DNA from: Puccinellia tenuiflora | Lineage: Eukaryota > Streptophyta > Magnoliopsida > Poales > Poaceae | Direction: 5' to 3' | DNA length: 64,000 nt | Assembly: GCA_012064385.1 (NCBI GenBank) | Contig: QRDG01000519.1 | Location: 1,788,624-1,852,623 of the forward strand | Part shown: piece by piece, positions 46,212 to 56,823 of the stretch | How the letters are laid out: each line of letters opens with the position of its first letter | Numbering within the stretch: position 1 is the first letter of the stretch | Made by a program: the position numbers and the translations under genes | Notes under the pieces: model-generated | The model's input: only the letters and a program-made list of their open reading frames with translations | Told to the model about the DNA's origin: nothing | Database searches by the model: none

Positions 46212-46963
46212 TAGGCATGCTGGTTTCGTCTAGCTTAAAGTTCACTACAGAGATTGTTGGCAGTAGCTAGCCAGCCGTCCTTCCCTAGTGAAGCTCAGAT
46301 CCCATTCGTGGTCGTCGGAGAATATGTTGAAGTATGTCCAGATTTATTTTTGGAATTTTTTGATATTTGAAAAATGATTTTTTGGGCAGTGGGTGCAGCT
46401 GCACCCATGACCCGAAATGGATTTCCGCTCCTGACCTTCTTCGACCTTCTTCTCTTCAAACCGGGGCGCTTGGGGATGTGAGTGTTCAAGAATCTTATAC
46501 ATAGAAATTAATGGAAGGTATTTGAAAATTCCTTTTCGTCTCTTTGAATTGGCAGAGATAGATGTTAGGAGGTTCACTGTGTGGCGTGTCCTGAAAATTT
46601 AACTCAACTATAACCCGACATGAACAGGCCAAGATTGTAATATGGGGGTTGCTCCTAGCTCTCACCTGGATTCACTCATTAACAAGCATTAATTTAGGGA
46701 GACAGTAGAAACGTGGCGAATAATCATAGAACAACAGACTAAAGGGGGAGTAGTAGCACACATCAACTAAAGATAGCCGAACAGAGAATGTCAAGTACAA
46801 GCGTGAGGCGGTTACATACATGCATGCTAGCTCCGGCCATGACGAAGAAAGCAACTAACTGGAGCTTAATTTCGGGAGATGAAACGGAGGCCTAGCGGGG
46901 AACATGCATCGATCGATGGAACCAGCTACGCATAATCAAACATCATTGAGAAACAGTGAAGTT
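46212..46963. other. Intergenic; shared 3' flank of type B genes
   Basis: From 46695 to 46925 the sequence (AGTAGAAACGTGGCGAATAA, ACTAAAGATAGCCGAACAG, CAAGCGTGAGGCGGTTACAT) matches 53177-53400. It is therefore the 3' flank of the duplicated type B gene. The part 46240-46690 shows no gene. Confidence 0.6.
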
Positions 46964-47395
46964 TTATAAGCTGAGCTCCGCTGTGGTCCGCCCTGGTTCG
47001 CTGGTGATCTTGACGGAGCCGCCGGGGAGCAGCTGGCCGAGGTGGCGAGACAGCCGCTCGTTGAACGCGGCGCGGGTCTCCGCCTTGGCGCGGACCTCGG
47101 CGGCGGTGTTCTCCGGCATCCCGCTGATGGCCTTGGTGACGGGCCGGAAGTGCGCGAGCTCGCGGCTCACCGTGGCGACCGCCCGCTCGAGCGTCTTGGG
47201 CGGGGTGGTAGCCGGGTCGTAGTCGGAGAACACCCTGACGGCCTCCTCCATGGCCTCCTGCCGCTGCTGCATGTTGTCGTCGACGTCGTCCCGCGCGGCC
47301 GCCGCGCTGACCGGCGCAGCCGCCTGCGAGGAACACAAGCCCGAGGGCTCGATCTAGATTTGGTCGGGCGCAGCGGGTGAGGGAGAGAGGGGCTG
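46964..47395 (-). pseudogene. Small secreted protein, cluster type B, pseudogene
   Basis: On the minus strand the frame ending at 46964 encodes DDVDDNMQQRQEAMEEAVRV, RAVATVSRELAHFRPVTKAI, SGMPENTAAEVRAKAETRAA and LSRHLGQLLPGGSVKITSE, very close to the intact gene at 53414. The signal-peptide remnant (ALGLVFLAGGCAGQRGG) lies just upstream but in another frame, shifted by one base, and has no ATG. There is no ATG in the mature frame before DDN either; the longest open frame starts at a TTG. The gene is thus broken at its 5' end while its 3' part stays open. Upstream DNA from about 47400 is unrelated to the promoter of 53414, so the promoter was probably lost as well. Confidence 0.7.
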
Positions 47396-47754
47396 GCTGA
47401 GGTCGTGGCCGGAGGTGGCTGGGGCGGCGGAGGGGCTGGGCGGCCGGCGGGATCGAGGGGATCGGGAGGAGAGGAGGGAGGCGGCGCTGGGATGGGAGAG
47501 GAGGGAGGTGGTTCTGCCCGATGGGGTGGGCAAATCCTATATATCGCCTCGCGGCGACGCGTGGAGCCAGCGTCGCCTGAAGGCTCCCGCTAATGGGCCG
47601 GCCCATTTGGCGAGTATTTTTATTTTTCTGCTTCTTTTTCCTTTTTCTTCTCTGTTTTTCCTTCTTTTCTTTTTCTGTTTTCTTTTCTTTTCTGTTTGTT
47701 TCTTTTTTATTACCGACATTTTACGTTTACTTTTAAAATTATTTAAAAACACTT

Positions 47755-47885
47755 TTGCTTCAGTGGCCTCCCCTCGACAAAAGTTTCGCTTACGGACGGT
47801 CATTATTTGCCCATAACTTTTAATCGGACGGTTTTGTGGGAAACTTACCTCCTCAGTTTTCCTCCAGGGGAGGCCACTGAAGCAA
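47755..47885. mobile_element. 131-bp MITE-like hairpin
   Basis: Perfect 20-bp terminal inverted repeats (TTGCTTCAGTGGCCTCCCCT and its complement) enclose 91 bp. The element interrupts the AT-rich repeat of 47700-48420. A target duplication was not evident. Confidence 0.65.
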
Positions 47886-47900
47886 GCCTCATTTAAAAAT

Positions 47901-48195
47901 AGTTTCGTTCACCGATATTTTATGTTCACTTTAAAAATCGTTCGAAAATAGTTTCTGTTCGCCGACATTTTCTGTTCACTTTTAAAATCGTTCAAAAATA
48001 GTTTTCGTTCACCGATATTTTTATGTGCACTTTAAAAATCATTCAAAAATATTTTCTGTTCGCCGACATTTTCTGTTCACTTATAAAATCGTTCAAAAAT
48101 AATTTCTGTTCACCGATATTTTCTGTTAACTTTAAAAAATGGTGGAAAATAGTTTCCGTTCACCGACATTTTCTGTTCAAATTTAAAAAATGTTC
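47901..48195 (+). repeat. ~50-bp tandem repeat
   Basis: About six imperfect units of the type GTTCACCGATATTTTCTG plus TTCACTTTAAAAATCGTTC lie head to tail. They are followed to 48420 by shorter AATTGTTCAAATTTTAAAA-type repeats of ~20 bp. Confidence 0.75.
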
Positions 48196-48724
48196 AATTT
48201 TGAAAATTGTTTAGCATTGAAAAATGTTCAATATTAAAATTTGTTCAATTTTAAGAAATGTTCAAATTTGAAAATTGTTCAATTGAAAATTGTTCAGTTT
48301 TAAAAATATTCGAAATTCAAATTTGTTCAAATTTTAAAAATGTTTGAATTTGAGAATTGTTCACATTTTAAAAACGTTAATACTTGAAAAACATTTTCAA
48401 TTTGAATAGTGTTCAGATTTATAATATATTTAAAATTAAAAATAAAACAGCAAACAGGAAAAAAAGGAAAATCGACTGTTAAATGGGCCGCGTTGCAGCC
48501 CATTAGTCTCCGCGCTGCAGGCGATGGGAGCTTCCTGCGTCGCCGTGGAGCGATGTATAGGAGCTCCCGATGGGGTGGGATGCGAGCTAACTTAAAAGAA
48601 ATTTCCGTCTCCCTCGCGCAGGTTTGATTTTGGGCCAAAATTTTGACTCCCGCTCGGCCTAAAAGCAGAATTTCGGCGCCGAAAATCAAACGTGCGTGGC
48701 GGGCTTCTCCTGTGCTTGAAAATT

Positions 48725-49391
48725 TCTCACGGTCAGTTGTTTGCCGTGAGCTTTTCAGAATAGCTCACGGCAAATTAATCTTGCCGTTTTGTGGTCGTTG
48801 GGGTCGGACGGTGAGTATGTGTGTCGACTAATTTGTCGAGAGTATTGTTTTGCCGTGAGTTTTAGTGTGGATTTTCCGTGAGCATGTCTTTGCCGTGAGC
48901 TTTCTCTTAGATTTCGGATTTGCTAATCCTCAGGTGCCTGATTTTTTCTTATGTCTCAGTCACCCACAAAAATATGCATGAGTTGCACTTTTCTGGGAGA
49001 AATGTGCAATTGCACTTTTCTGCCAGAAAAGTGCAACTTGTTCCAGTTGCACTTTTTTTGAAATGTAGTTGCACTTTTCTAAGGTGATTGAGACTTAAGA
49101 AATTCTCAGTTTTGTCTTAGTCAACCACAAAATGTGCATGAGTTGCACTTTCTGCCAGAAAAGTGCAACTCGTTCTAGTTGCACTTTTTTTAACTATAGT
49201 TGCACTTTTCTGAGTTGATTGAGACTTAAGAAATTCTCAGACAACTGAGACATAAGCAAACCCATCAGTGGGTTTTTGATTTGTCGTGAGTTTTGTGGGT
49301 GGCCTACGGCAAATTACTATTTCTCGTAGGCAACGGTGAATGCTCACGGCAAATTACAAGACCTACGTCAAACGGCCTGTTTCCTGTAGTG
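48725..49391. mobile_element. CACTA-like right end fragment
   Basis: The fragment ends TTTCCTGTAGTG at 49391, the same terminus as the two complete CACTA-like elements here. Its subterminal motif is different (TTGCCGTGAGC / GCTCACGGCAAATT / CCTACGGCAAAT). A left CACTA end with matching subterminal repeats was not found. Confidence 0.55.
48945..49255. repeat. Two palindromic repeat units
   Basis: Two ~150-bp units each contain GCATGAGTTGCACTTTTCTG, its near complement CCAGAAAAGTGCAACT, and GATTGAGACTTAAGAAATTC at the end. They lie within the CACTA-like fragment and may be a separate tandem insertion. Confidence 0.65.
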
Positions 49392-49469
49392 GTTACCTGT
49401 TATGTCTGGTATGTGATAGGATCACCAGTTTGGAGCAGAGTACATGTTCATATACATAAAGCCAAGACG

Positions 49470-50022
49470 ACATATACGATCATCCATGTGGGCTAGAACA
49501 TTGATTGAATGCAGCAATCCTATCATATCTACTGCACTATAACTCGTATTGACGGTAGTACCACTCACATGCATGCATATCGAAGGCCAGATGTTTGAGA
49601 ATTGTGCTCTGGAAATAGGGGCAGTCTCGCTTTTGGTTTTTCGATGTAACAAAGACAAATGCTTGATGGTTTCATGGATGTAATGAAGCCGGGGAAGGCC
49701 TTCCTGTTAATCTAAAAAAACATGCATATCGAATCAGATAAGACGAAAAACACTCAACCCAGTAACATTATCACGTAGCACCACTCGATCACATATGCAG
49801 ATGCTGCAGGCTCAACATGGGCGCCATAGCACGGAGGTCACGCACTTTTCACAGCCACTCATGCCGCTTACGTTGCACCAGCTAGCTCCAGGACGTACGG
49901 CTTCATAATGCTTTCTCAAAAGATGCATCGAGAACCACATATAGTTCACCATGGCCAAGTACCTGCTCCTGATCCTCACCCTCCCTCTCGACGCAGCCAG
50001 CACTACGTACATCATGTCCTAA
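49470..50022 (+). pseudogene. Type A gene 5' remnant
   Basis: Upstream blocks (CATGTGGGCTAGAACATTGA, ACCACTCACATGCATGC, CAGATGCTGCAGGCTCAACA, CAGCCACTCATGCCGCTTAC) repeat the promoter module of the type A genes. At 49951 an ATG in the same context (ACCATGGCCAAG) opens MAKYLLLILTLPLDAAST, an evident signal peptide related to those at 45852 and 56824, but a stop follows at 50022 and the mature domain is absent. The CACTA-like element starts 48 bp further on. Confidence 0.6.
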
Positions 50023-50069
50023 AATTGGAGGCACTATATAGTGCATCAAACAGTCAAAATAATGCCTTA

Positions 50070-52681
50070 CACTACAGGAATGGTGCTCTACGCCGACGGC
50101 CAGCGGCTACGCCGACGGCTTTTTGTCGGGGCCGTCGGCGTAGAGCCCGCGGAGGCCGGCCCCCCGACTTGGCCGTCGGCAGAGAAAATGCCCTCGGCGT
50201 ATCCAGGCTACGCCGACGGCCACCCTCAGCATATAAAAAGCCTTCGGCGTAGGCCTCTCTACGCCGACGGCATTGCCCTCGGCATAGCTCTCTTTTGATC
50301 TATGCCTACTCACCGTTTTGATCATAACTTTTGCATTTGAGTCGGATTTTGATGTTTTTTAGCTCGTTTCGAAGAGGATAAGGAGATCTACAACAATGTT
50401 ACCGAACTGAGTTTTTTCAAATTATTTTTATAAATATCATTTTTCATTTTCTAAATGTCAAAAACGACTTTTTTTGTGAAGCAAGTACACAAAATATGAT
50501 GCAAAATGGCACCCGTCCAATTTTCACACAAATTAGTCCATATTTAAAAGATAATACAAAAATATTAGGAATTTTCTCCCTTTCTACCTAATTTCGCACA
50601 TTTAAATGACTTTATGATGATTTTTCGAAAGTAATTCAAATTTGAACTACAAGTGTGTGATAGTTTGCTCTGAAAATTTTCCAAAAATTATTTTAAGGTA
50701 CACAAGTAGTGATTATTTCATAGAACCATCCATAGTTTTGGAAAAATCGACTTCTTTCAACGGATAGCCTTGTTGACCATTTTGACCATGTTTTCGAATA
50801 ACTCAAAGAAAATAAAGAAAATCTAAAAAAATGAAATCCTTTGGCATGGAGTCCTCTTATGTGTACTAGTTGATAGTAAAAATTATAAACTTGATTTTTG
50901 TCAAACTTTACAAAAAATCAATTCACAAAAAGGTCTATCATCTATAAACATATATGGGTTTCAAGTCAAACGACCAAGATATGACCATTTTCGTGGCATA
51001 CTTTGTGACATTATGCCCATATTTGGCACATATATGTATCTTGGTATGGTCAACAATGTTACCGAACTGAGTTTTTTCAAATTATTTATATAAATATCAT
51101 TTTTCATTTTCTAAATGTAAAAAACGACTTTTTTGTCAAGCAAGTACACAAAATATCATGCAAAATGACACCCATCCAATTTTCACACAGATTAGTCCAT
51201 ATTTAAAGGGTAATACAGAAATATTAGGAATTTTCTCCCTTTCTACCTAATTTCGCACATTTAAATGACTTTATGCCGATTTTTCGAAAGTAATTCAAAT
51301 TTGAATTACAAGTGTGTGATAGTTTGCTCTGAATTTTTTTAAAAATAATTTTAAGGTACACAAGTAGTGATTATTTCATAGAACCATCCATAGTTTCTGA
51401 AAAATCGACTTCTTTCAACGGATAGCCTTGTTGACCATTTTGACCATGTTTTCGCATAACTCAAAGAAAATAAATAAAATCTCAAACAAAGAAATCCTTT
51501 GGCATGGAGTCCTCTTATGTGTACTAGTTAACAGGAAAGATAATAAACTTGATTTTTGTCAAAGGTCTATCATATATAAACATATATGGGTTTCAGGTGA
51601 AACGACCAAGATATGACCATTTCCGTGGCATAGTTTGTGATAATATGCCCATATTTGGCACATATGTGTATCTTGGTATGGTAAACAATGTTACCGAACT
51701 GAGTTTTTTCAAATTATTTTTATAAGTATCATTTTTCATTTTCTAAATGTCAAAAACGACTTTTTTTGTGAAGCAAGTACACAAAAATATCATGCAAAAT
51801 GACACCAATCCAATTTTCACACAAATTAGTCCATATTTAAAGGGTAATATAGAAATATTAGGAATTTTCTCCCTTTCTACCTAATTTCGCACATTTAAAT
51901 GACTTTATGCCGATTTTTCGAAAGTAATTCAAATTTGAACTACAAGTGTGTGATAGTTTGCTCTGAAATTTTTTCAAAAATAATTTTAAGGTACACAAGT
52001 AGTGATTATTTCATAGAACCATCCATAGTTTTGGAAAAATCGACTTCTTTCAACAGATAGCCATTTTGACCATGTTTTCGCACAACTCAAAGAAAATAAA
52101 TAAAATCTCAAACAAAGAAATCCTTTGGCATGGAGTCCTCTTATGTGTACTAGTTAACAGGAAAAATAATAAAGTTGATTTTTGTTAAACTTTACAAAAA
52201 ATGACTTCACAAAAAGGTATATCATATATAAACATATATGGGTTTCAAGTGAAACGACCAAGATATGACCATTTCTGTGGCATAGTTTGTGATAATATGC
52301 CCATATTTGGCACATATGTGTATCCTGGTATGGGCAACAATGTTACCGAACTGAGTTTTTTCAAATTAATTTTATAAATATCATTTTTCATTTTCTAAAT
52401 GTCAAAAACGACTTTTTTTGTGAAGCAAGTACACAAAATATCATGCAAAATGGCACCTATCCAATTTTCACACAAATTAGACCATATTTAAAGGATAATA
52501 CAAAAATATTAGGAATTTTCTCCCTTTCTACCTTTCTGCCAAGCTACGCCGACGGCATTGGAGGCTATGCCGAGGCCCTCCTACGCCGAGGGAGCTACGC
52601 CGACGGCTGCCCTGTGCCGACGGCAATCTGGGCTATGCCGACAGCCAAAAGCCCTCGGCGTAGCGCCTGCGTGCTGTAGTG
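50070..52681. mobile_element. Complete CACTA-like element with ~650-bp tandem repeats
   Basis: It starts CACTACAGGAATGGTGC and ends GCGTGCTGTAGTG, flanked on both sides by TTA (50067-50069; 52682-52684). Subterminal CTACGCCGACGGC units link it to the element at 38274-40608. The interior consists of units starting at 50391, 51051, 51683 and 52335 (CAACAATGTTACCGAACTGA), period about 630-660 bp, the last one partial. No transposase is encoded. Length is 2612 bp. Confidence 0.88.
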
Positions 52682-52684
52682 TTA

Positions 52685-53413
52685 CTAATAATGCAAATAA
52701 AAGGTATAGTTTTTACCCTGTGTAGAAAAAAGTCTTTTGAGACCGTTTCCAAAAGTGCCTCCAAAAGTATACCTTTTGAGGCAGTTTTGAAACGCCTCCA
52801 AAAGTATATCTTCATAAGAAAATACATCAGCGATGAATGTCCCGTATAATTACACAGGTCCTAGTGGAGAGCTCATTGTTCCCATGATTAGCATTGTTAC
52901 AAAAATATTGGATGCACATAAAGAAACTTCGTAAAAAAATAGAAAAATGGGTAAAGCTATAATTCGAGGCGTGCATCCTTATATGCATAGATAACCAAAC
53001 AACAAAAATCTTATTGGGAACAACTCTATTCACATAACTGCCCATAGGCCCGTTCTCATTCAAAAACTATCAAATATATACACACCGTCCGAATGTATCT
53101 GTAGTCCCCTCCGATCCGAAAGTAACGTGAAGTATGGTAAATAATGTTGTTTTAGCACACAATATATTCAAAAGGGGAGATAGTAGAAATGCGCGTGGCG
53201 ACTAATCATAGAACAACAGACTAAAGGGAGTAGTAGCACCCATCAACTAAAGATATAGCCGAACAGAGGATGTCAAGTACAAGCGTGAGGCGGTTACATA
53301 TCTGCTCCGGCCATGACGAACTAGTAGTGGTGCACTGACTGGCCGGAGCTTAATTAGGGAGATGAAACGGGGAGGCCTATCTAGCTAGCTGGCTAGAGCA
53401 TCGATGCAACGAT
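52685..53413. other. Intergenic; 3' flank of type B gene
   Basis: No gene is seen at 52685-53170. The stretch 53177-53400 is shared with 46695-46925 and is the 3' flank of the type B genes. Confidence 0.55.
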
Positions 53414-53986
53414 CTATGGAGCATCATTGAGCATGAGTGAAGTTTTATAAGCTGAGTTGGGGCCATTCAGCTCCGCGATGGTCCGCCCTGGCTCGCTGGT
53501 GATCTTGACGGAGCCGCCGGGGAGCAGCGTGCCGAGGTGGCGGGACAGCCGCTCGTTGAACGCGGCGCGGGCCTCCTTCTTGGCGCGGACCTCGGCGGCG
53601 GTCTTCTCCGGCATCCTGCTGATGGCCTTGGTGATGGGCCGCAGGTGCTGGAGCTCGGCGTGCACCGTGGCGACCGCCCGCTTGAACGCCTTGGGCGGGG
53701 CGGTGGCCGGGCTGTACTCGGAGAACACCCTGACGGCCTCCTCCATGGCCTCCTGCCGCTGCTTCAGGTTGTCGTAGACGTCGTCCGTCGCTGCTGCTCC
53801 CCCGCCGCCGCCGCGCTGACCGGCGCAGGCAGCTGCGAGGAACACGAGGCCGAGAAGGACGAGGAGGGACCAGCTCGCCATGGTGAACTTGTCGAGCCGC
53901 GGGCGCCTCCCCGGGGGAGCCTTGCCCTTGGCCATGGTGGACTTGTCGAGCCGGCGCCTCGCCGGGGGAGCCTTGCCCTTGGCCAT
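53414..53986 (-). CDS. Small secreted protein, cluster type B
   Basis: The minus-strand frame ends at 53414. Two starts are possible. From ATG 53881 the product is 155 residues with a clean signal peptide (MASWSLLVLLGLVFLAAACA), a Gly/Ala linker, then NLKQRQEAMEEAVRVF, RAVATVHAELQHLRPITKAI, RMPEKTAAEVRAKKEARAAF, NERLSRHLGTLLPGGSVKI. From ATG 53986, the first ATG after a TATA-like box, it has 190 residues, with a basic 35-residue leader made of two near-identical units (MAKGKAPPARRRLDKST and MAKGKAPPGRRPRLDKFT). The longer form would push the hydrophobic segment inward and might change targeting; both starts have GCCATGG context. The core is shared with 45852, 46964, 56824 and the TPR gene at 61334. 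No known family is recognised. It is the best-preserved type B copy. Confidence 0.65.
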   Translation of the reverse strand: MAKGKAPPARRRLDKSTMAKGKAPPGRRPRLDKFTMASWSLLVLLGLVFLAAACAGQRGGGGGAAATDDVYDNLKQRQEAMEEAVRVFSEYSPATAPPKAFKRAVATVHAELQHLRPITKAISRMPEKTAAEVRAKKEARAAFNERLSRHLGTLLPGGSVKITSEPGRTIAELNGPNSAYKTSLMLNDAP

Positions 53987-54039
53987 GGTGATCGTGTTAG
54001 CTAGAGAGGTGGTGCAGCTCTTGACCAAGAAGCTGAGAG

Positions 54040-54048
54040 TATATATAA
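54040..54048 (-). promoter_or_regulatory. TATA-like box of type B gene
   Basis: The minus strand reads ATTATATATAC about 55 bp before the ATG at 53986, which favours 53986 as the first start codon in the transcript. Confidence 0.5.
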
Positions 54049-54339
54049 TGGTGGTCGATCGCTGTGGTAGTGGCACACACACACCGATCGCGTTGCGAAA
54101 CTACCGCTCGATCGATTGCTGGTGGAATGCAAGCGGCGTGAAGATCAGTGGGCAGTACTGAAAAGAGTGTGACTCAAACCTGATACTAACTTGCAGTACT
54201 GCATGCCGTTCGGACCTGCAGCAGGCGAGTGGGAGCCCATATATGCATGATCCAACGTATCGTCTCAGCAGCTTTATGTATTTGCCTGATCTGATATTCA
54301 AGGTCATAACCGCACAATCTCGATCACCGAATATTTGTA

Positions 54340-54592
54340 CTCCCTCCATTTTTATTTAGTTCGCGTTCTGGGTTTAGTCAAAGTCAAACTTTGTCAATGA
54401 CTAAATATTTTAGAAAAAATATTAACATGTACAGTGTAAAATCTATATTGTTAGAATTATCCTAAAGTATACTTTCATACTATATGAATTTGATATTATG
54501 AATGCTCATATTTTTTTTATATTCTTGATCAAATTTGATAAAGATTGACATTGACTAAACCCAGAACGCGAACTAAATAAAAACGGAGGGAG
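54340..54592. mobile_element. Stowaway-type MITE
   Basis: A 253-bp element with long inverted ends (CTCCCTCCATTTTTATTTAG and CTAAATAAAAACGGAGGGAG), extending through CGCGTTCTGGGTTTAGTC and its complement. TA flanks both sides (54338-54339; 54593-54594). It has no coding capacity. Confidence 0.9.
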
Positions 54593-54719
54593 TACGAGCC
54601 AATCGCCGTGGCGCGGTGCTCTGGTCTGGCGCCGGCCATGTTAGTGCCTGCAGCAGGCGCGTGGGTAGTACTATTCTTTGTACATAATGAAGTGACCTTC
54701 TTTGTCCACAAGTTTGAAC

Positions 54720-55035
54720 TAGCAACTTAGCAAGTACCCTTCTTTGTCCCAAAAATATAAGTGCTTATTTTTTTTCTTGCATCGATTCGATGCAGAGGCT
54801 ACGGGTCAAACCGCCATTTCGAAGAAAAAAAAAGGTGCATTTTTTGGTTTGTGCCAAGTCAAAGTTTCTTAAAATAGACCTACTTCATAGATGAAGAAAA
54901 ATAGCATTATTTACGACACTATGCAATGTAATTTCGTAATCTACTAATTAAATATCATAAATGTTGCCAAAAAAATTATAAAGTTGGTCAAATTTTAAAA
55001 AAGTTTCACTTAGAAAAACCTAGAATTGTAGGGAG
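54720..55035. repeat. Degenerate MITE with insertion
   Basis: The start (CTTCTTTGTCCCAAAAATATAAG) and end (AGAAAAACCTAGAATTGTAGGGAG) look like eroded Stowaway-type ends. A piece at 54765-54830 (GCATCGATTCGATGCAGAGGC, TTTCGAAG) resembles 43760-43800 in opposite orientation and may be a separate short interspersed repeat. Confidence 0.35.
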
Positions 55036-55194
55036 TAACTAAGTAGAGAGGACCGATCATAATATGTATGTGCCTGCGCCTAATTAATTGTCCTAGATTA
55101 GGTAGTGGCTGAGCAGTCCTAGATTAGACACTTGTATCCACGCCATTTGTCATGCATGGGGATAGGCGCCGTCGTAGTCCTCACAAGTCTAAGT

Positions 55195-56300
55195 AATTTG
55201 CACCGTGGGAGCCCCTTAAACTTGCGGATTGACATTTCGCTACATGACACATCTTGACCTCCCTCCCATCCCCATCTTGGCAGATCCGACTCTCACCGTT
55301 CTTCTTCCTTACTCATAGAGATGGCCCTAGGAGGCTAGGTGATGTTGACCGAGGTCCTGCGTCCGCCATGGCACATCGAGATACTGCTGAATTTTGTGCG
55401 TTGGCACTTCACCGTCGCATCTTCCTTTAGCGTCAGTCTCATCCCAATAAGTGCAAACAACAACCGCCGACATCAATGGAGGTATGTAGAAGAAAAATAA
55501 GAACATCGCTAGGTCGGAAGAGTTGGATAAGGGGTATCACATTGGATGGGTAGTGACGTACCCAACCTGGCCATCTGCTTTCAAACTATCGGTCTCGTGG
55601 CTATGATTACAATGCTTGTCTAAGTTGTCGTTGTATAAACTCATTTCAGAGGCGAACCATATCCCATGATTCACAACGCTAATGGATAGGGCGTATACTG
55701 ATGGTGTAGACAATACTACCATTGGGAACCCCCAAGAGGAAGGTTGAGCACACCAACAAATTTCTCTCAATTAAGAACATAGGTTTATCAAACCAGTAGG
55801 AATATAATACGACACCGAGTTTTGTGTAGGACCTGCATACATCACACAAAGGTAGTTTGCACCATGGGAACCCCTTAAGCTCGCGGGTTGACATTTCGCT
55901 ACACGACACATCTTGTCCTCCCTCCCATTCCCATCTCAGCAGGTTCGACTCTCACCGTTCTTCACCGCCTCCACCTCCACCGCCCAACACGTCTGACGAT
56001 CGTGGTCCGATGACGGTCGAGGAGGCGCAACATCACTTGCGCAACTACCTCCCGGTGCTAGCCGACTGCCGTCTGCCGTCCGGCTACGCTGCCCAACATG
56101 GACAACATCCCGGTAGCACCGCCCCTCACCAAGCAGGCGAGGCTGCATTACATCCAGACGTTGTGTAGGTGGAGGTGGACGGCGCATTGACGGAGGAGGA
56201 GCGGGGGTGTCTACCGCTGTTCAACGCATCAGTGATCTACTGCGACGTCTTTGTGAGTATGCCGGCCGCCTCCACAGCTTCTCACCACTGGTGTCGAGCC
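55195..56300 (+). repeat. Duplicated segment with gene fragment
   Basis: A ~125-bp sequence at 55195-55320 (TTTGCACCGTGGGAGCCCCTT, TGACATTTCGCTACATGACA, CTCACCGTTCTTC) is repeated at 55850-55970. After the second copy, GC-rich DNA reads MTVEEAQHHLRNYLPVLADC then LPSGYAAQHG, followed by a frame-broken stretch with DGALTEEERGCLPLFNASVI near 56170-56240. This looks like a remnant of a coding exon, family unknown. The interval between the two copies shows nothing else. Confidence 0.4.
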
Positions 56301-56768
56301 TCCTGACGACAATACAATGTGCTGGCATGGCAGCTATATATACATCAAGGTGAACACAAGGATAGTGCCATCCCATGAAGCCAGCTCTCTGCCTCAAGTG
56401 GGATAACTAACACAAGGATACTAACACAAGTGGGATAACTAAGCAATTCTATCCTACTTGGGAGGTATGACATTCTTCATCTAGTATGATACTAAGCAAC
56501 TCTAGTAAATCCCAATGTTTAACCCTACTTGAAGCGACGGTGGATTAGGGGCAGGTACTGTTTTTTGTATATTTTTTTTGTTAGGAGGTACCCAAAAGGA
56601 TAGAATTGCTTGGTACCACACTCACATGTTGATGCAGGCAGAACATGGGCGCCAGACCACAGTCACACTCTTGCCACTGCCACTCACACCGCTTACACTG
56701 CACCGACTAACCAGCAAGCAGGTCGCAGTTGTGCAACACCATCGGTGTGCCAGTGCCACCACCACACC

Positions 56769-56775
56769 ATATAAG
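56769..56775 (+). promoter_or_regulatory. TATA-like box of type A gene 2
   Basis: ATATAAG lies about 55 bp before the ATG at 56824, inside the promoter module shared with other type A copies. Confidence 0.45.
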
Positions 56776-56823
56776 TTCCTAGCTTGTCCAAGAGATGCAA
56801 TGCACCCACACATTCGACTCGCC

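Larger units (their letters stand above)
47525..48572. mobile_element. Possible element with long imperfect terminal inverted repeats
   Basis: The left end (CCTATATATCGCCTCGCGGCG..., ...GCTAATGGGCCGGCCCATTT) and the reverse complement of the right end (48480-48572: CCTATACATCGCTCCACGG..., ...ACTAATGGGCTGCAACGCGG) match over about 75 bp with differences. Between them is AT-rich repetitive DNA without a gene. Long inverted ends suggest a MULE-like non-autonomous element. No target duplication was identified. Confidence 0.45.

Noticed and set aside
47405..47816. Plus-strand ORFs upstream of the type B pseudogene
   Set aside because: G-rich and T-rich low-complexity translations with no start context or motif.
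48960..49255. CRISPR-like repeats
   Set aside because: Two palindromic plant repeat units without regular spacers, in a transposon fragment of a plant genome.
46243..49391. CACTA element spanning CACTACAG at 46243 to TAGTG at 49391, with GTT on both sides
   Set aside because: Only eight terminal bases agree and the left side lacks the CTCACGGCAA subterminal repeats of the right side. A 3-bp match can easily be chance.
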